64,000 bases of DNA from Salinibacter pepae. GTDB taxonomy: Bacteria; Bacteroidota; Rhodothermia; Rhodothermales; Salinibacteraceae. Every line of letters begins with the position of its first letter. The first letter of the stretch is position 1. Under the pieces are notes generated by a model, which was not told the origin of the DNA, made no database searches, and was given only the letters and a program-made list of their open reading frames with translations. Location of the stretch: NCBI RefSeq assembly GCF_947077775.1, contig NZ_CAMTTE010000001.1:62001-126000 (forward strand), written 5' to 3'. This document shows positions 45,135-54,556 of the stretch, one piece after another. The translations under genes were made by a program, and so were the position numbers.

Positions 45135-46667
45135 ATGTCCACCGACTACGACTTGATTACCATTGGCGCGGGGCACAATGGGCTGATTGCGAGCGCCTAC
45201 GTCGCCCAGGCAGGCTACCGGGTTGCGGTGTTTGAAGAGCGGGAGATGGTTGGGGGAGCGGTGTCTACCAAAGAGCTCTTTCCGGGATACCAGATCGACC
45301 TGGGAGGGAGCGCGCACATCCTTATACGGCAAACCCCCATCGTCGAGGAACTGGAGCTGGAGCAGTATGGGCTCACGTATATTGAGCTCGACCCGATGTT
45401 CGTCGCGCCGTTCCCCGACGGCGACGTAATTTACTTCTACCGCGACCTAGACCGTACCGTTGACCACCTCGAACGGCTTTTTCCCGGGGAGGGCAAGGCC
45501 TACCGCGAGTTTGTGACGGACTGGATCGGATTTGCCCGCACCATGCGGGACATCTTTCTCACCTCCCCAAGCCCCTTGGAGGTGGGCAAACAGTTGATTC
45601 GTGGGGCCAGCTCGCCACTTCCCTGGCAGGAGGAGCTTCGTCACATCCTCCGTCCGTATCAGGAGGTTCTAGGGGCCTATTTTGAGGAAGAGAAGCTGCG
45701 AACGGCCATTGCCTGGATGGCCGCTCAGTCGGGCCCGCCGCCGACCGATCCCCTCACTGGGCCTTTTGCGCTGTGGCACCCACTGTATCACGAAGGGGGC
45801 GTAGCGCGTCCCAAGGGCGGATCCGGCGAGCTCACGCAGGCACTCAAGCGCCACATCGAGGCACATGGGGGCGACATCTACACCGACGCGCCCGTCGAGA
45901 AAATTCTGGTCAACCACGAGCACGCCGAGGGCATTCGGGTCAACGGGACCTCTTACACGAGTCGAGCCGTGTGTTCGGCCACACACGCGAAAGAAACGTT
46001 CGATCACCTCCTCCCTGCCCGGCACCGGCCGGATGGGGCCGACGGGTTGCGGATTGGAAATGGGTTCGGGGCGATGATGCGCCTCGCGCTGGACGAGCCC
46101 GTCTCGTACACGGCGACCGCCAACGACCAAAAGGCACGAACAGGCCTGCAGCTGCTGTGCCGGGACATGACGCAACTACGGGCGGCCTACGGAGACCACC
46201 TGGCGGGTCGGCCGGCACAGGACCCGCCCCTAATTGCAATGACATTCTCCGCAGCGGACGATACACTTGCCCCTCCCGGCGGAGAAGTGCTTTGGCTTTG
46301 GGGGCAGTACTTTCCCTACGAGCTGGCCGACGGACGCGCGTGGCCGGACATTGCTGAGGAGGTGGCCGACACGCTGCTCGCCCAATTTGAACAGTATGCA
46401 CCCGGAACGCGGCAGTCAATTGTCGGCCAGCTCTTCCAGCACCCCGAGTGGTTGGAGGACCACCTAGGGCTGTACCGGGGAAACGTGATGCATCTTGAGA
46501 TGAGCATCGACCAAATGTTCTCGGCACGACCTCTATTTGGGGCCTCGAACTACGAGGGGCCGGTAGACGACCTTTTCCTAACGGGGGCGAGCACGCATCC
46601 AGGGGGAGGAATCATGGGGGCGTCCGGGCGAAATGCCGCCCGTGTGGTGCTGAAGAACGTGGCGTGA
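45135..46667 (+). CDS. crtO: CrtO-type carotenoid ketolase (phytoene-desaturase family)
   Basis: The 510-residue FAD enzyme begins [20 protein letters not shown], with the dinucleotide fold GAGHNG and the [19 protein letters not shown] block. The middle GIARPKG-like segment ([19 protein letters not shown]), the [20 protein letters not shown] stretch and the C-terminal [24 protein letters not shown] resemble CrtO 4-ketolases more than CrtI desaturases. It would oxidise C4 of a beta ring. Salinixanthin, the xanthorhodopsin antenna, has a 4-keto ring, and the next genes are the cyclase and the opsin. Another oxidase or desaturase activity is the main alternative. Confidence 0.8.
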   Translation: MSTDYDLITIGAGHNGLIASAYVAQAGYRVAVFEEREMVGGAVSTKELFPGYQIDLGGSAHILIRQTPIVEELELEQYGLTYIELDPMFVAPFPDGDVIYFYRDLDRTVDHLERLFPGEGKAYREFVTDWIGFARTMRDIFLTSPSPLEVGKQLIRGASSPLPWQEELRHILRPYQEVLGAYFEEEKLRTAIAWMAAQSGPPPTDPLTGPFALWHPLYHEGGVARPKGGSGELTQALKRHIEAHGGDIYTDAPVEKILVNHEHAEGIRVNGTSYTSRAVCSATHAKETFDHLLPARHRPDGADGLRIGNGFGAMMRLALDEPVSYTATANDQKARTGLQLLCRDMTQLRAAYGDHLAGRPAQDPPLIAMTFSAADDTLAPPGGEVLWLWGQYFPYELADGRAWPDIAEEVADTLLAQFEQYAPGTRQSIVGQLFQHPEWLEDHLGLYRGNVMHLEMSIDQMFSARPLFGASNYEGPVDDLFLTGASTHPGGGIMGASGRNAARVVLKNVA

Positions 46668-46701
46668 TCTTCCACCCAATAATAGCCGATAGTGCCGCTG
46701 A

Positions 46702-47457
46702 ATGAGCTACCTTTCTTTCCATCTGATCTTCCTAGTCCCTCCAATCCTCCTCATGGTGGCGTTTCACCGACGCCCAAGGCGGATGGACGACGACATGCGG
46801 GTTGATTTGGCGATTCCGATTGTCTGCCTGATTGCATTTACGTATACGACCCCGTGGGACAATTACCTCGTCGCCCAGGAGGTGTGGTGGTACGGCGCCA
46901 ATCGAGTCGTCGGGACCATCGGGTATGTGCCCATTGAGGAATATATGTTCTTCGTGCTGCAGCCCATCTTGACTGGGCTCTTCCTTTACCAGTACCTGTA
47001 CCGGGTTTCCCCCACCCCGAGCACGTACGCGTCGGCAGCGCCCTGGAGCGGGGCAGCACTGTTTGCCGGAATCACCGGGCTGGGGGCCTATCTGCTAACG
47101 GACGGCCGTGCCTCGACGCTTTATCTGGCCCTCATTCTGGTGTGGGCCCCGCCCATCCTGGCGGGGATGTGGCTCTACGATGGGGAGACGCTCTGGGCGT
47201 TTCGGGACAGCGTCCTCGTGACAACGGCCCTACCAACGGCGTACCTCTGGGTGGCCGATGCAGTGGCCCTCCACTCCCGCATCTGGACGATCTCGCCCGA
47301 GTACACCGTCGGGGCGTCGGTCCTCGGGTTGCCCTTGGAGGAGGCGTTGTTCTTCCTGTTCACAAACCTTCTGGTAGTGCAAGGCATTCTCCTACTCCTG
47401 TACGGATCGCACCGGGCAGTTACACCGGACCAGGCGACGCGCCTGTCCGCAACTTGA
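46702..47457 (+). CDS. Lycopene beta-cyclase, fused CrtYc/CrtYd type
   Basis: The 251-residue integral membrane protein is composed of two related halves, each about 100 residues with three helices. Each half has the signature P-x-[13 protein letters not shown] (E79/E80) and [11 protein letters not shown] (E213/E214), plus PWDNY at 51-55. This is the fused heterodimer architecture of haloarchaeal and fungal lycopene cyclases, not the CrtY/CrtL type of most Bacteroidota. It forms the beta ring needed for beta-carotene, retinal and salinixanthin. It lies 34 bases after crtO and is probably cotranscribed. Confidence 0.9.
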   Translation: MSYLSFHLIFLVPPILLMVAFHRRPRRMDDDMRVDLAIPIVCLIAFTYTTPWDNYLVAQEVWWYGANRVVGTIGYVPIEEYMFFVLQPILTGLFLYQYLYRVSPTPSTYASAAPWSGAALFAGITGLGAYLLTDGRASTLYLALILVWAPPILAGMWLYDGETLWAFRDSVLVTTALPTAYLWVADAVALHSRIWTISPEYTVGASVLGLPLEEALFFLFTNLLVVQGILLLLYGSHRAVTPDQATRLSAT

Positions 47458-47505
47458 TATATAACTTTTCCCTCACAATTTGGGAAGACGCGTCGGATTT
47501 TTCCG

Positions 47506-47535
47506 TTGGCAGTCGCACGTCCTCGCAGTTATACT
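47506..47535 (+). promoter_or_regulatory. Candidate promoter of the xanthorhodopsin gene
   Basis: TTGGCA (47506-47511) and TATACT (47530-47535) are separated by 18 bases, close to the sigma-70 consensus and unusually good for this GC-rich DNA. Transcription from here gives a leader of about 140 bases. Bacteroidota sigma-A usually prefers TTTG/TAnnTTTG, so functional use is likely but untested. Confidence 0.55.
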
Positions 47536-47684
47536 ACCGTAAGTGATTCCCAGTTTTTTACGCACTGCGAGGAGCATTCGCGACTTGAGTCTCGTCAGCA
47601 CACACAACTGGGATGGTTCCGAGTCGGCCCTTGTGGCCCGATCGAACCCGCTCACACTATCACCCAAACAACCCGAATTTACCC

Positions 47685-48506
47685 ATGCTACAAGAACTTC
47701 CCACCCTGACGCCGGGCCAGTATAGCCTGGTGTTCAACATGTTCTCGTTCACCGTTGCGACCATGACGGCGTCCTTCGTGTTCTTCGTCATGGCACGTAA
47801 CAACCTGGCGCCGAAGTACCGAATTTCAATGATGGTCTCGGCGCTGGTGGTCTTCATTGCTGGCTACCACTACTTCCGAATTACCAGCAGTTGGGAAGCC
47901 GCATATGCGCTGCAGAATGGGATGTACCAGCCCACCGGTGAGCTATTCAACGACGCGTACCGCTACGTGGACTGGCTCCTTACGGTGCCGCTGCTGACTG
48001 TGGAGTTGGTGCTCGTCATGGGCCTTCCGAAGAACGAGCGCGGTCCGTTGGCCGCGAAGCTCGGGTTCCTGGCAGCCCTCATGATCGTGCTCGGCTACCC
48101 CGGTGAGGTTAGCGAAAACGCGGCCCTCTTCGGGACCCGCGGCCTCTGGGGCTTCCTGAGCACCATTCCGTTCGTGTGGATCCTGTACATCCTCTTCACC
48201 CAGTTGGGGGATACGATCCAGCGACAGAGCAGTCGCGTGTCGACGCTTCTCGGCAACGCCCGGCTGCTGCTGCTGGCCACTTGGGGCTTCTACCCGATTG
48301 CGTACATGATCCCGATGGCATTCCCTGAGGCGTTCCCGAGCAACACCCCGGGAACCATCGTGGCCCTCCAGGTCGGATACACGATCGCGGACGTTCTCGC
48401 GAAGGCCGGATACGGCGTGCTTATCTACAACATCGCCAAGGCCAAGTCCGAAGAGGAAGGCTTCAACGTCGGTGAGATGGTGGAGCCGGCCACGGCCAGT
48501 GCGTAA
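47685..48506 (+). CDS. xop1: Xanthorhodopsin, light-driven proton pump
   Basis: The 273-residue seven-helix retinal protein pumps protons and takes energy from the carotenoid salinixanthin as antenna. Diagnostic residues are in place: H62 and D96 (counter-ion complex and proton acceptor; YRYVDWLLT), E107 (proton donor), L104 (green tuning), G156 (space for the carotenoid ring) and K240 (retinal Schiff base; ADVLAKAGYG). Length equals the S. ruber protein; by memory only a few residues differ. The ATG at 47685 gives that length; longer in-frame starts are non-coding leader. It lies 227 bases after crtYcd with its own promoter and ends at a strong terminator. Confidence 0.98.
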   Translation: MLQELPTLTPGQYSLVFNMFSFTVATMTASFVFFVMARNNLAPKYRISMMVSALVVFIAGYHYFRITSSWEAAYALQNGMYQPTGELFNDAYRYVDWLLTVPLLTVELVLVMGLPKNERGPLAAKLGFLAALMIVLGYPGEVSENAALFGTRGLWGFLSTIPFVWILYILFTQLGDTIQRQSSRVSTLLGNARLLLLATWGFYPIAYMIPMAFPEAFPSNTPGTIVALQVGYTIADVLAKAGYGVLIYNIAKAKSEEEGFNVGEMVEPATASA

Positions 48507-48556
48507 CGCACTAGTCTCCCCTTCTGGACTCCATTGAAGGGGGCCGGAACGACTCG

Positions 48557-48590
48557 CCCGCCGTCGGAATTCTCCGGCGGCGGGTTTTTT
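48557..48590 (+). terminator. Terminator of xanthorhodopsin
   Basis: An 11-bp stem with one mismatch (CCCGCCGTCGG / CCGGCGGCGGG) and a six-base loop AATTCT is followed by T6. It lies 50 bases after the stop codon and closes the light-harvesting cluster. Confidence 0.93.
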
Positions 48591-48663
48591 ATATGTGTCC
48601 CCTACGCACCTCCCCGGAAACCATCTATGAGAATCAGTAATTGGGAGAGCCCTTCCGTTGCCT

Positions 48664-49659
48664 ATGGACCCGAACAACGATACCATGGAGCCTTTATCTG
48701 AGCCCGATGCGGCCGATCCCATCCTCACCATCACAGGGCCCACGGCCGTCGGCAAAACAGCGGTAAGCCTTGAGGTCGCCGAGCGGCTCAACGCCGAAAT
48801 TGTCTCCGTCGACAGCCGACAGGTGTACGAAGAGCTGACGATCGGGACCGCGAAGCCGTCCCCGAGCGAGCAGCAACGGGCTCCTCATCACTTCATCGGG
48901 GAGCGGTCTCTTCACGAGCCGTTCTCGGCCGGGGCGTACGCAAAGGCGGCCAACGACCGCATCCGAGCGGTCCTCGACCGGGGACACCGTCCGCTCGTCG
49001 TGGGGGGAGCGACACTGTACCTCCACGCCCTGCAGTACGGCCTGGCGGACATACCGGACGTGGACGATGAGGTCCGGGATGAGCTGACCCAACGGCTGGA
49101 GTCTGAGGGCCAGGACGCCCTCTATGAGGAGCTTACGCAGGTGGACCCCAGGCAGGCCGCAGAAACCGACCCGACAAAGACCCAGAAGGTTATTCGGGCC
49201 CTTGAGGTGTACCACGGCACTGGGAAGCCCCTTTCCTACTACTACGAAAATCAACCGGAACCGCCATTTGACTACGTCACCGTGGTCCTCAACCGGGACC
49301 GAGAAAAGCTATACGACCGCATCAACCACCGCGTCGACCGGATGCTTGACGCGGGCCTTCTAGATGAGGTTCGTGACGTCATGGACATCGACGGCGTGCA
49401 GCTGGACGAGCCGCCCCTGAGCACGATCGGCTATCGGGAGCCGATCCAACACCTCAAGGGCGACATTGACTACGACGAAATGGTGCGACTCGTAAAGCGC
49501 AATACGCGCCGGTACGCCAAACGGCAGCTGACGTGGTTTCGACGCTACGACGAGTACCACTGGCGGGCCGCTCCGCAGACCAGTGCGGAAGACCTAACCG
49601 AGGTGCTGGAGGACGCGCTAGACAGCACTCACTCCGCAGCGGAAGGCTCTGCTCGGTAG
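48664..49659 (+). CDS. miaA: tRNA dimethylallyltransferase
   Basis: The 331-residue enzyme prenylates A37 of tRNAs that read codons starting with U. The P-loop GPTAVGKT is near residue 25; DSRQVY, the IGTAKPS loop and GGATLYLHAL are characteristic, and KRNTRRYAKRQLTWFRR is the tRNA-contacting helix. The ATG at 48664 is used; a TTG two codons upstream is less likely. Its 3' end overlaps the convergent glycosyltransferase gene by 31 bases. Confidence 0.96.
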   Translation: MDPNNDTMEPLSEPDAADPILTITGPTAVGKTAVSLEVAERLNAEIVSVDSRQVYEELTIGTAKPSPSEQQRAPHHFIGERSLHEPFSAGAYAKAANDRIRAVLDRGHRPLVVGGATLYLHALQYGLADIPDVDDEVRDELTQRLESEGQDALYEELTQVDPRQAAETDPTKTQKVIRALEVYHGTGKPLSYYYENQPEPPFDYVTVVLNRDREKLYDRINHRVDRMLDAGLLDEVRDVMDIDGVQLDEPPLSTIGYREPIQHLKGDIDYDEMVRLVKRNTRRYAKRQLTWFRRYDEYHWRAAPQTSAEDLTEVLEDALDSTHSAAEGSAR

Positions 49660-50948
49660 TCTCCCAGCACGTATCGTCGGAGGCCCGGGGCGTAGGGACG
49701 GAAGAGGGCAATCACCGTGGCCCCGCCCCACCCCGTCCAGATCCAGACCCAATACGGCCCGTCGACGTAGAAGAGATACGTCCCAATCGAGCAGAGGCCC
49801 AGCCACAGCCAGGGCCATGACGGCCGCGGGCCCACGACCCCGAGCGCGATCACGGGCACTAGGTACCACGGGTGTACAGTTGTGCTAAGGACGAACAGCG
49901 TACCGATGAGCACAAGGCACGCGCGCCGAAACGACCACTTGTACCACGCATCCAGGCCGTACAGGACAGGAAGCGATGCCACGAAGAGCCCCCGGAAGAG
50001 CGGACCGATCGTTTTGCTCCAGTCCGCTCCGGTCCAGGCCCAAAGGACGTGCTTGACCGCGTAGTACGGGCCTGCGTTAAACTCAAACAGGTTCGCAAAT
50101 AGATCGACCGACGCTTTGATGTGAGGCACAGCATACGGAGCCGCGTACGGAAGGCTGAGCCCCGCCACGAGCAGTGCCCCCGGCCACACGGCGCGCCATC
50201 CGAAGCGGCGAAGCAAGAATGGGCCCAGTGCGAACGGATAGATTTTGACGAGCCCCGCCCCGGCAATTGCCAACGACGCACAGGCCCCACGTCGGCGTCG
50301 AACTGCCCAGACTGCGGTCAACAGCAAGAGTGCCAATAGGGCTTCCGTGTGCCCCTGGCCGGCCGTCTCGATCAGCACCAGTGGGTTCCACGCGTAGAGC
50401 AGAACGTTTCGGGTGCTTGTCAGGCGCGTGAGGACGACGACCCCGATACACTCCGCCCCAACGAATAGCGTTTTGAGAACGTAGTACGACGCTTCCCAGT
50501 GTCCGTCGTAGGCCAGCCCCCCGAGGGCAAAGAACAGCTGCGAGAGCGGGGGATAGATGCTGTAGTACTCCTGTGAGTTGAGACTCTCGTAGAGCGACGT
50601 GTCCTGATAAGAAACAAGTGCGGAATCCGACGGGACAAACCGGTACGGGTTGATGCCCTCCCATTGAAGCCATCCGTCCCAGATGTACCGGTATAGATCG
50701 TCGGTCAGTCCAGGACCAACCGGCAAATACGCAATTCGAAGAAGCAGCCCGCCCCACAACACCGCCCGCACCGATAGAACATCACGACGCCAAAGGAGCA
50801 ACAGGCCCGCGCTGCCTAGAAACGATGCCCCAACCAATACCGGCCACGTGACGCGAAACGCAGCCCAGAGAGGCCCTGAGAGCAACACGATGCCGGTACA
50901 GACCAGAAGGGTCTGCGTGGAAAAACGGACCTGACGACTGCCCGGCAT
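49629..50948 (-). CDS. GT-C membrane glycosyltransferase (DUF2029/GT87-like)
   Basis: The 439-residue protein has 10 to 12 hydrophobic helices and the first-loop acidic motif of GT-C enzymes (GPGLTDDLYRYIWDG), followed by SQEYYSIYPPLSQLFF, LLYAWNPLVLIETAGQGH and STTVHPWYLVPV. Such enzymes transfer a sugar from a polyprenyl-phosphate donor to a lipid or glycan on the outer face. Its position two genes from xanthorhodopsin raises the possibility of a role in salinixanthin glycosylation, but the gene faces the other way and lies behind a terminator. A GTTATTGCA motif lies about 130 bases upstream of its start. Confidence 0.8.
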   Translation of the reverse strand: MPGSRQVRFSTQTLLVCTGIVLLSGPLWAAFRVTWPVLVGASFLGSAGLLLLWRRDVLSVRAVLWGGLLLRIAYLPVGPGLTDDLYRYIWDGWLQWEGINPYRFVPSDSALVSYQDTSLYESLNSQEYYSIYPPLSQLFFALGGLAYDGHWEASYYVLKTLFVGAECIGVVVLTRLTSTRNVLLYAWNPLVLIETAGQGHTEALLALLLLTAVWAVRRRRGACASLAIAGAGLVKIYPFALGPFLLRRFGWRAVWPGALLVAGLSLPYAAPYAVPHIKASVDLFANLFEFNAGPYYAVKHVLWAWTGADWSKTIGPLFRGLFVASLPVLYGLDAWYKWSFRRACLVLIGTLFVLSTTVHPWYLVPVIALGVVGPRPSWPWLWLGLCSIGTYLFYVDGPYWVWIWTGWGGATVIALFRPYAPGLRRYVLGDYRAEPSAAE

Positions 50949-51104
50949 GGTGTTCGGAGCGAATCATAGAACGGGGAGAGGCCAACGCAATCAGCTAAGG
51001 GGACACTTGTCGACAGATGTTACGGATCATAAGCCGTGTTGCCCATAGCTCCCTATCAGCCAAATATCAACTGAATATGCAATAACAGAAATAAGATCGG
51101 TAGT

Positions 51105-52175
51105 TTACAAGACCATCAGCTCTTTCGGGCTGTTGGTCAGGTTCTCACACCCGTCTTCTCGGAGCACGATAATGTCTTCAATGCGAACCCCGTACTGCTT
51201 TTCTGGAAGGTACACCCCAGGCTCAATTGTTACACAGGCCCCCTCTGGCAGCTCGTCGTCGGCCGTGTGCGAGACCCGAGGCCATTCGTGCACCTGAAGC
51301 CCAAGCCCATGACCCAGCCCGTGCGTGAAGTGCTCCGCCAGTCCAGCAGCTTCAAGGGACGCTCGGGCCACAGCGTCCAGCTCTTGCCCCGTCATGCCAG
51401 CCCGTGCGGCATCGAGCGCGGCGTGCTGGGCATCCAGTACTGCTTCGTAGCCCCGCCGGGCCGTATCGTCGGGCTCGCCCAACGCCACCGTCCTCGTCAT
51501 ATCGGACGCGTACCCGTCCCGAAAGCACCCCATGTCGATCACGATCATATCCCCGGCGTGCAGGGCCCGATCTGTGGGACGGGCGTGGGGACGCGCGCCA
51601 TTGGGGCCCGAGGCAACGATGGGGTCGAACGCCATCGACTCAGCCCCCTTCTTCAAGTGACGATATACAATTTCTGCCCCGGTTTCCCGCTCCGTTATGC
51701 CCGGCTCGATGAGGTCGACAATCTCGCGGAACACGTTTTCGGTTATCGACTGGGCCCTACGGATCCGAGAGACCTCATCTTCGGTTTTGGATCCGGCAAG
51801 CTGGGTTAGCAGGCCGGTCTTCGGAATCCACTCTACCTCCCCGTGCTCGTCCACAAGAGCATCGCGGCGAGCGACGCTGACGTGGTCGGCCTGAAACGCC
51901 ACTCGCGAGAACGGCTCCAAGAGCCCCGCCTCCTTCACGCACGCCGAGAGTCCGTCCCGGGCAACGTGAACGTCCGCCCCGTCTACTTCCGAGCGGGCTT
52001 GGTCCGTGTAGCGCCCATCGGTGACGAAGGACGCCGAGTCGGGACCGACAACCAGGAGTCCACTGGATCCTGTAAAGCCACAGGCCCACCGGATCTTCGG
52101 CATCGAGGTGAGAAAAAGGGCGTCGGCCTCGAGGTCGGTCAGGCGACCTCGAACACGAGACATGCGATCGGACAT
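51105..52175 (-). CDS. M24 aminopeptidase P/prolidase-like peptidase
   Basis: The 356-residue metallopeptidase has a creatinase-like N-terminal domain (about 1-125) and a pita-bread catalytic domain. Metal ligands are visible in MIVIDMGCFRDGYASDMTRT (two Asp), HFTHGLGHGLGLQVHE (His), CVTIEPGVYLP (Glu) and GVRIEDIIVL (Glu). It should cleave X-Pro bonds in peptides; PepP versus PepQ cannot be decided. It lies 47 bases after guaB on the same strand. Confidence 0.92.
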   Translation of the reverse strand: MSDRMSRVRGRLTDLEADALFLTSMPKIRWACGFTGSSGLLVVGPDSASFVTDGRYTDQARSEVDGADVHVARDGLSACVKEAGLLEPFSRVAFQADHVSVARRDALVDEHGEVEWIPKTGLLTQLAGSKTEDEVSRIRRAQSITENVFREIVDLIEPGITERETGAEIVYRHLKKGAESMAFDPIVASGPNGARPHARPTDRALHAGDMIVIDMGCFRDGYASDMTRTVALGEPDDTARRGYEAVLDAQHAALDAARAGMTGQELDAVARASLEAAGLAEHFTHGLGHGLGLQVHEWPRVSHTADDELPEGACVTIEPGVYLPEKQYGVRIEDIIVLREDGCENLTNSPKELMVL

Positions 52176-52222
52176 ACGACAGGGATTCCGGGAAGCGGCC
52201 AGCGAAATGACCGAGGGGTCGC

Positions 52223-53749
52223 CTAGTCGCTACGCTTAGACGGCCCCGAGTAGTAGTTTGGGGATTCCTTCGTAATCTCAACGTCGTGGGGATGGCTTTC
52301 TCGGAGGCCCGCGGCGGTGGTGCGGACGAACTGGGCCGACGCGTAAAGGTCCCGAACCTCCTCGCAGCCGCAGTACCCCATCGCGGCCTGGAGCCCGCCC
52401 TTCATCTGGTGGATCACCTCGCTCAGGGTGCCACTATACGGCACACGGCCTTCAACCCCCTCCGGCACCAGTTTGCGAAGCTCGTCCTCCGCGTCCTGGA
52501 AGTACCGGTCCTTGCTTCCGTCCTGCATGGCCTCGACCGAGCCCATGCCCCGGTAGCTTTTGTACTTTCGCCCCTCGTAGATGATCGTCTCCCCGGGGCT
52601 TTCTTCGACGCTTGCGAAGAGGCTTCCGATCATGACCGCACTGGCACCGGCCGCAAGTGCCTTGGGGATGTCACCGGTTTGTTTGATGCCGCCGTCGGCA
52701 ATGACGGGGACGCCGTCGGGGCGGGCCTCCTCGGCACACTCCATGATGGCGGTCAGCTGCGGGACCCCAACCCCGGCCACCACGCGTGTCGTGCAGATCG
52801 ACCCGGGACCGATCCCGACCTTCACACAGTCCACCCCAGCATCGATCAGCGCGCGGGCCCCGTCGGCCGTGCCTACATTCCCGGCTACAATTTCGACCTC
52901 GTTCTCAAATCGAGCGGCGACCTGACGGACCGTTTCCAATACGCCCTCGGCGTGGCCGTGCGCCGTATCGACGACCACGAAATCGACCCCCACTTCGACC
53001 AGGGCCGCCACCCGATCCATGACGTCGGGCGTCACGCCCACAGCCGCCCCAACACGGAGCCGCCCGTGTTCGTCCTTGCAGGCATTGGGGTGCTTGCGGC
53101 GCTTGCGTATGTCTTTGAAGGTGATGAGGCCCTTCAGGTAGCCCTCCTCGTCCACGACGGGAAGCTTTTCCACCTTGTGCGCCTGCAGGATCTCGATGGC
53201 CTCATCCAGGGTCGTGCCCACCGGCACCGTCACCAGATCGTCGGCGGTCATCATCTCCCGAATGGGCGTGTCGCCATCAAGCTCAAACCGGACGTCCCGG
53301 TTCGTCACGATCCCCACGAGCTTGTCCGACTCGTCCACCACCGGGATGCCCCCGATGGAGTAGTGCGCCATCATGTTGCGGGCATCGGCCACCGTGTCGT
53401 GAGGCGAAATCGTGATCGGGTCGAGAATCATCCCGTTCTCCGACCGCTTCACGCGCCGCACCTCGGCGGCCTGGTCTTCGATCGACATGCTTTTGTGAAG
53501 CACCCCGGCGCCCCCCTGGCGAGCCAGCGCAATCGCCATGTCCGCCTCCGTGACCGTATCCATGGCCGCGGACAGGACCGGAACGTTGAGCTTGATGTTT
53601 TGGGTCAACCAGGCGGAGGTATCCGTCTCGCGGGGCATCACTTCGGAATGGCCCGGCACGAGAAGAACATCATCGTAGGTCAGGCCTTCCGTCTTGATTT
53701 TGTCGTTGGCTTCGGTGTCGGGGGTGCCGTTCGTAACCGGTTGGGACAT
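52223..53749 (-). CDS. guaB: IMP dehydrogenase
   Basis: The 508-residue enzyme oxidises IMP to XMP, the first committed step of GMP synthesis. The N-terminal [17 protein letters not shown] and [10 protein letters not shown] segments, two CBS domains (about 105-225), the catalytic loop [20 protein letters not shown] with its cysteine, and the flap with [10 protein letters not shown] are all present. Length is normal. It precedes the M24 peptidase gene and follows the pseudouridine synthase on the same strand with 12 bases between, so an operon is likely. Confidence 0.97.
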   Translation of the reverse strand: MSQPVTNGTPDTEANDKIKTEGLTYDDVLLVPGHSEVMPRETDTSAWLTQNIKLNVPVLSAAMDTVTEADMAIALARQGGAGVLHKSMSIEDQAAEVRRVKRSENGMILDPITISPHDTVADARNMMAHYSIGGIPVVDESDKLVGIVTNRDVRFELDGDTPIREMMTADDLVTVPVGTTLDEAIEILQAHKVEKLPVVDEEGYLKGLITFKDIRKRRKHPNACKDEHGRLRVGAAVGVTPDVMDRVAALVEVGVDFVVVDTAHGHAEGVLETVRQVAARFENEVEIVAGNVGTADGARALIDAGVDCVKVGIGPGSICTTRVVAGVGVPQLTAIMECAEEARPDGVPVIADGGIKQTGDIPKALAAGASAVMIGSLFASVEESPGETIIYEGRKYKSYRGMGSVEAMQDGSKDRYFQDAEDELRKLVPEGVEGRVPYSGTLSEVIHQMKGGLQAAMGYCGCEEVRDLYASAQFVRTTAAGLRESHPHDVEITKESPNYYSGPSKRSD

Positions 53750-53761
53750 CGGTAGAAGGGA

Positions 53762-54511
53762 TTATTGAAGATCAACACGTTGATAGAGCTCGCGAACTTC
53801 CTCCGGTTCTAGCCGGCGCCACTCGCCACGCTGGAGGCGGCCGGTGGTGAGCGTGGCGTACTTCGCCCGCTCCAGCTGCACAATGTTGTGCCCGAGCGCC
53901 TCCATCATGCGACGGATTTGCCGGTTCCGGCCCTCGTGCAGCTCGAGCGCAATGTCGGTTTTGCGTTGCGGGTCGAGGTACGCGACCTGATCGGCCGCCG
54001 CCGCTCCGTCGGTCAGCTCCACGCCCCGCGTCAGCTGGTCGAGCTGATGGGGCTTAACGTCGTCCTGCAGCCGGACGTAGTAGATCTTGGGAATCTCGTA
54101 TCGGGGATGCATGAGGCGATGGGCGAGGTCCCCATCGTTGCTGACCAGAAGCACCCCGGTCGTATTGCGGTCGAGACGCCCTACCGGAAAGAGGCCGGAC
54201 GGGTTGTCCGCCGGAACGCCGATTGCGTCAAGAACCGTTCGGCGGTCCTTCGGGTCGTCGGTGGTACTTATCGTGTCCTTCGGCTTGTTGAGTAGGAGAT
54301 ACTCAAATTCGAGCGGGTACACCTCCTCCCCGTCCACCGTCACGGTCTGTCCCTCCCGCACACGGGTGCCGTGCTGGTCCACCCGCTCCCCATCAATGTG
54401 CACCCGTCCCTGCTCCACCAAATCGTCCGCGTCCCGACGCGAGCAGACCCCCGCATGCGCAATGTATTTGTTGATCCGCATGCCTTCTCGGTCGGAGGAC
54501 TCGGGGGCCAT
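53762..54511 (-). CDS. RsuA/RluB-family 23S/16S rRNA pseudouridine synthase
   Basis: The 249-residue enzyme has an N-terminal S4 RNA-binding domain (RINKYIAHAGVCSRRDADDLV) and the catalytic core with Asp in PVGRLDRNTTGVLL, followed by EGRNRQIRRMMEALGH. By size and arrangement it is closest to RluB; the target uridine cannot be read from the sequence. scpB lies 45 bases upstream on the same strand, a pairing seen in many bacteria. Confidence 0.93.
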   Translation of the reverse strand: MAPESSDREGMRINKYIAHAGVCSRRDADDLVEQGRVHIDGERVDQHGTRVREGQTVTVDGEEVYPLEFEYLLLNKPKDTISTTDDPKDRRTVLDAIGVPADNPSGLFPVGRLDRNTTGVLLVSNDGDLAHRLMHPRYEIPKIYYVRLQDDVKPHQLDQLTRGVELTDGAAAADQVAYLDPQRKTDIALELHEGRNRQIRRMMEALGHNIVQLERAKYATLTTGRLQRGEWRRLEPEEVRELYQRVDLQ

Positions 54512-54556
54512 AGGGGACGGGCTGGTTCGTACTCGGTGAAGGGACGGGCGTTGTGT

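Noticed and set aside
52286-53755. 489-codon open frame on the plus strand
   Set aside because: It is the mirror of guaB; composition (His-, Arg- and Pro-rich) is that of an antisense frame in GC-rich DNA.
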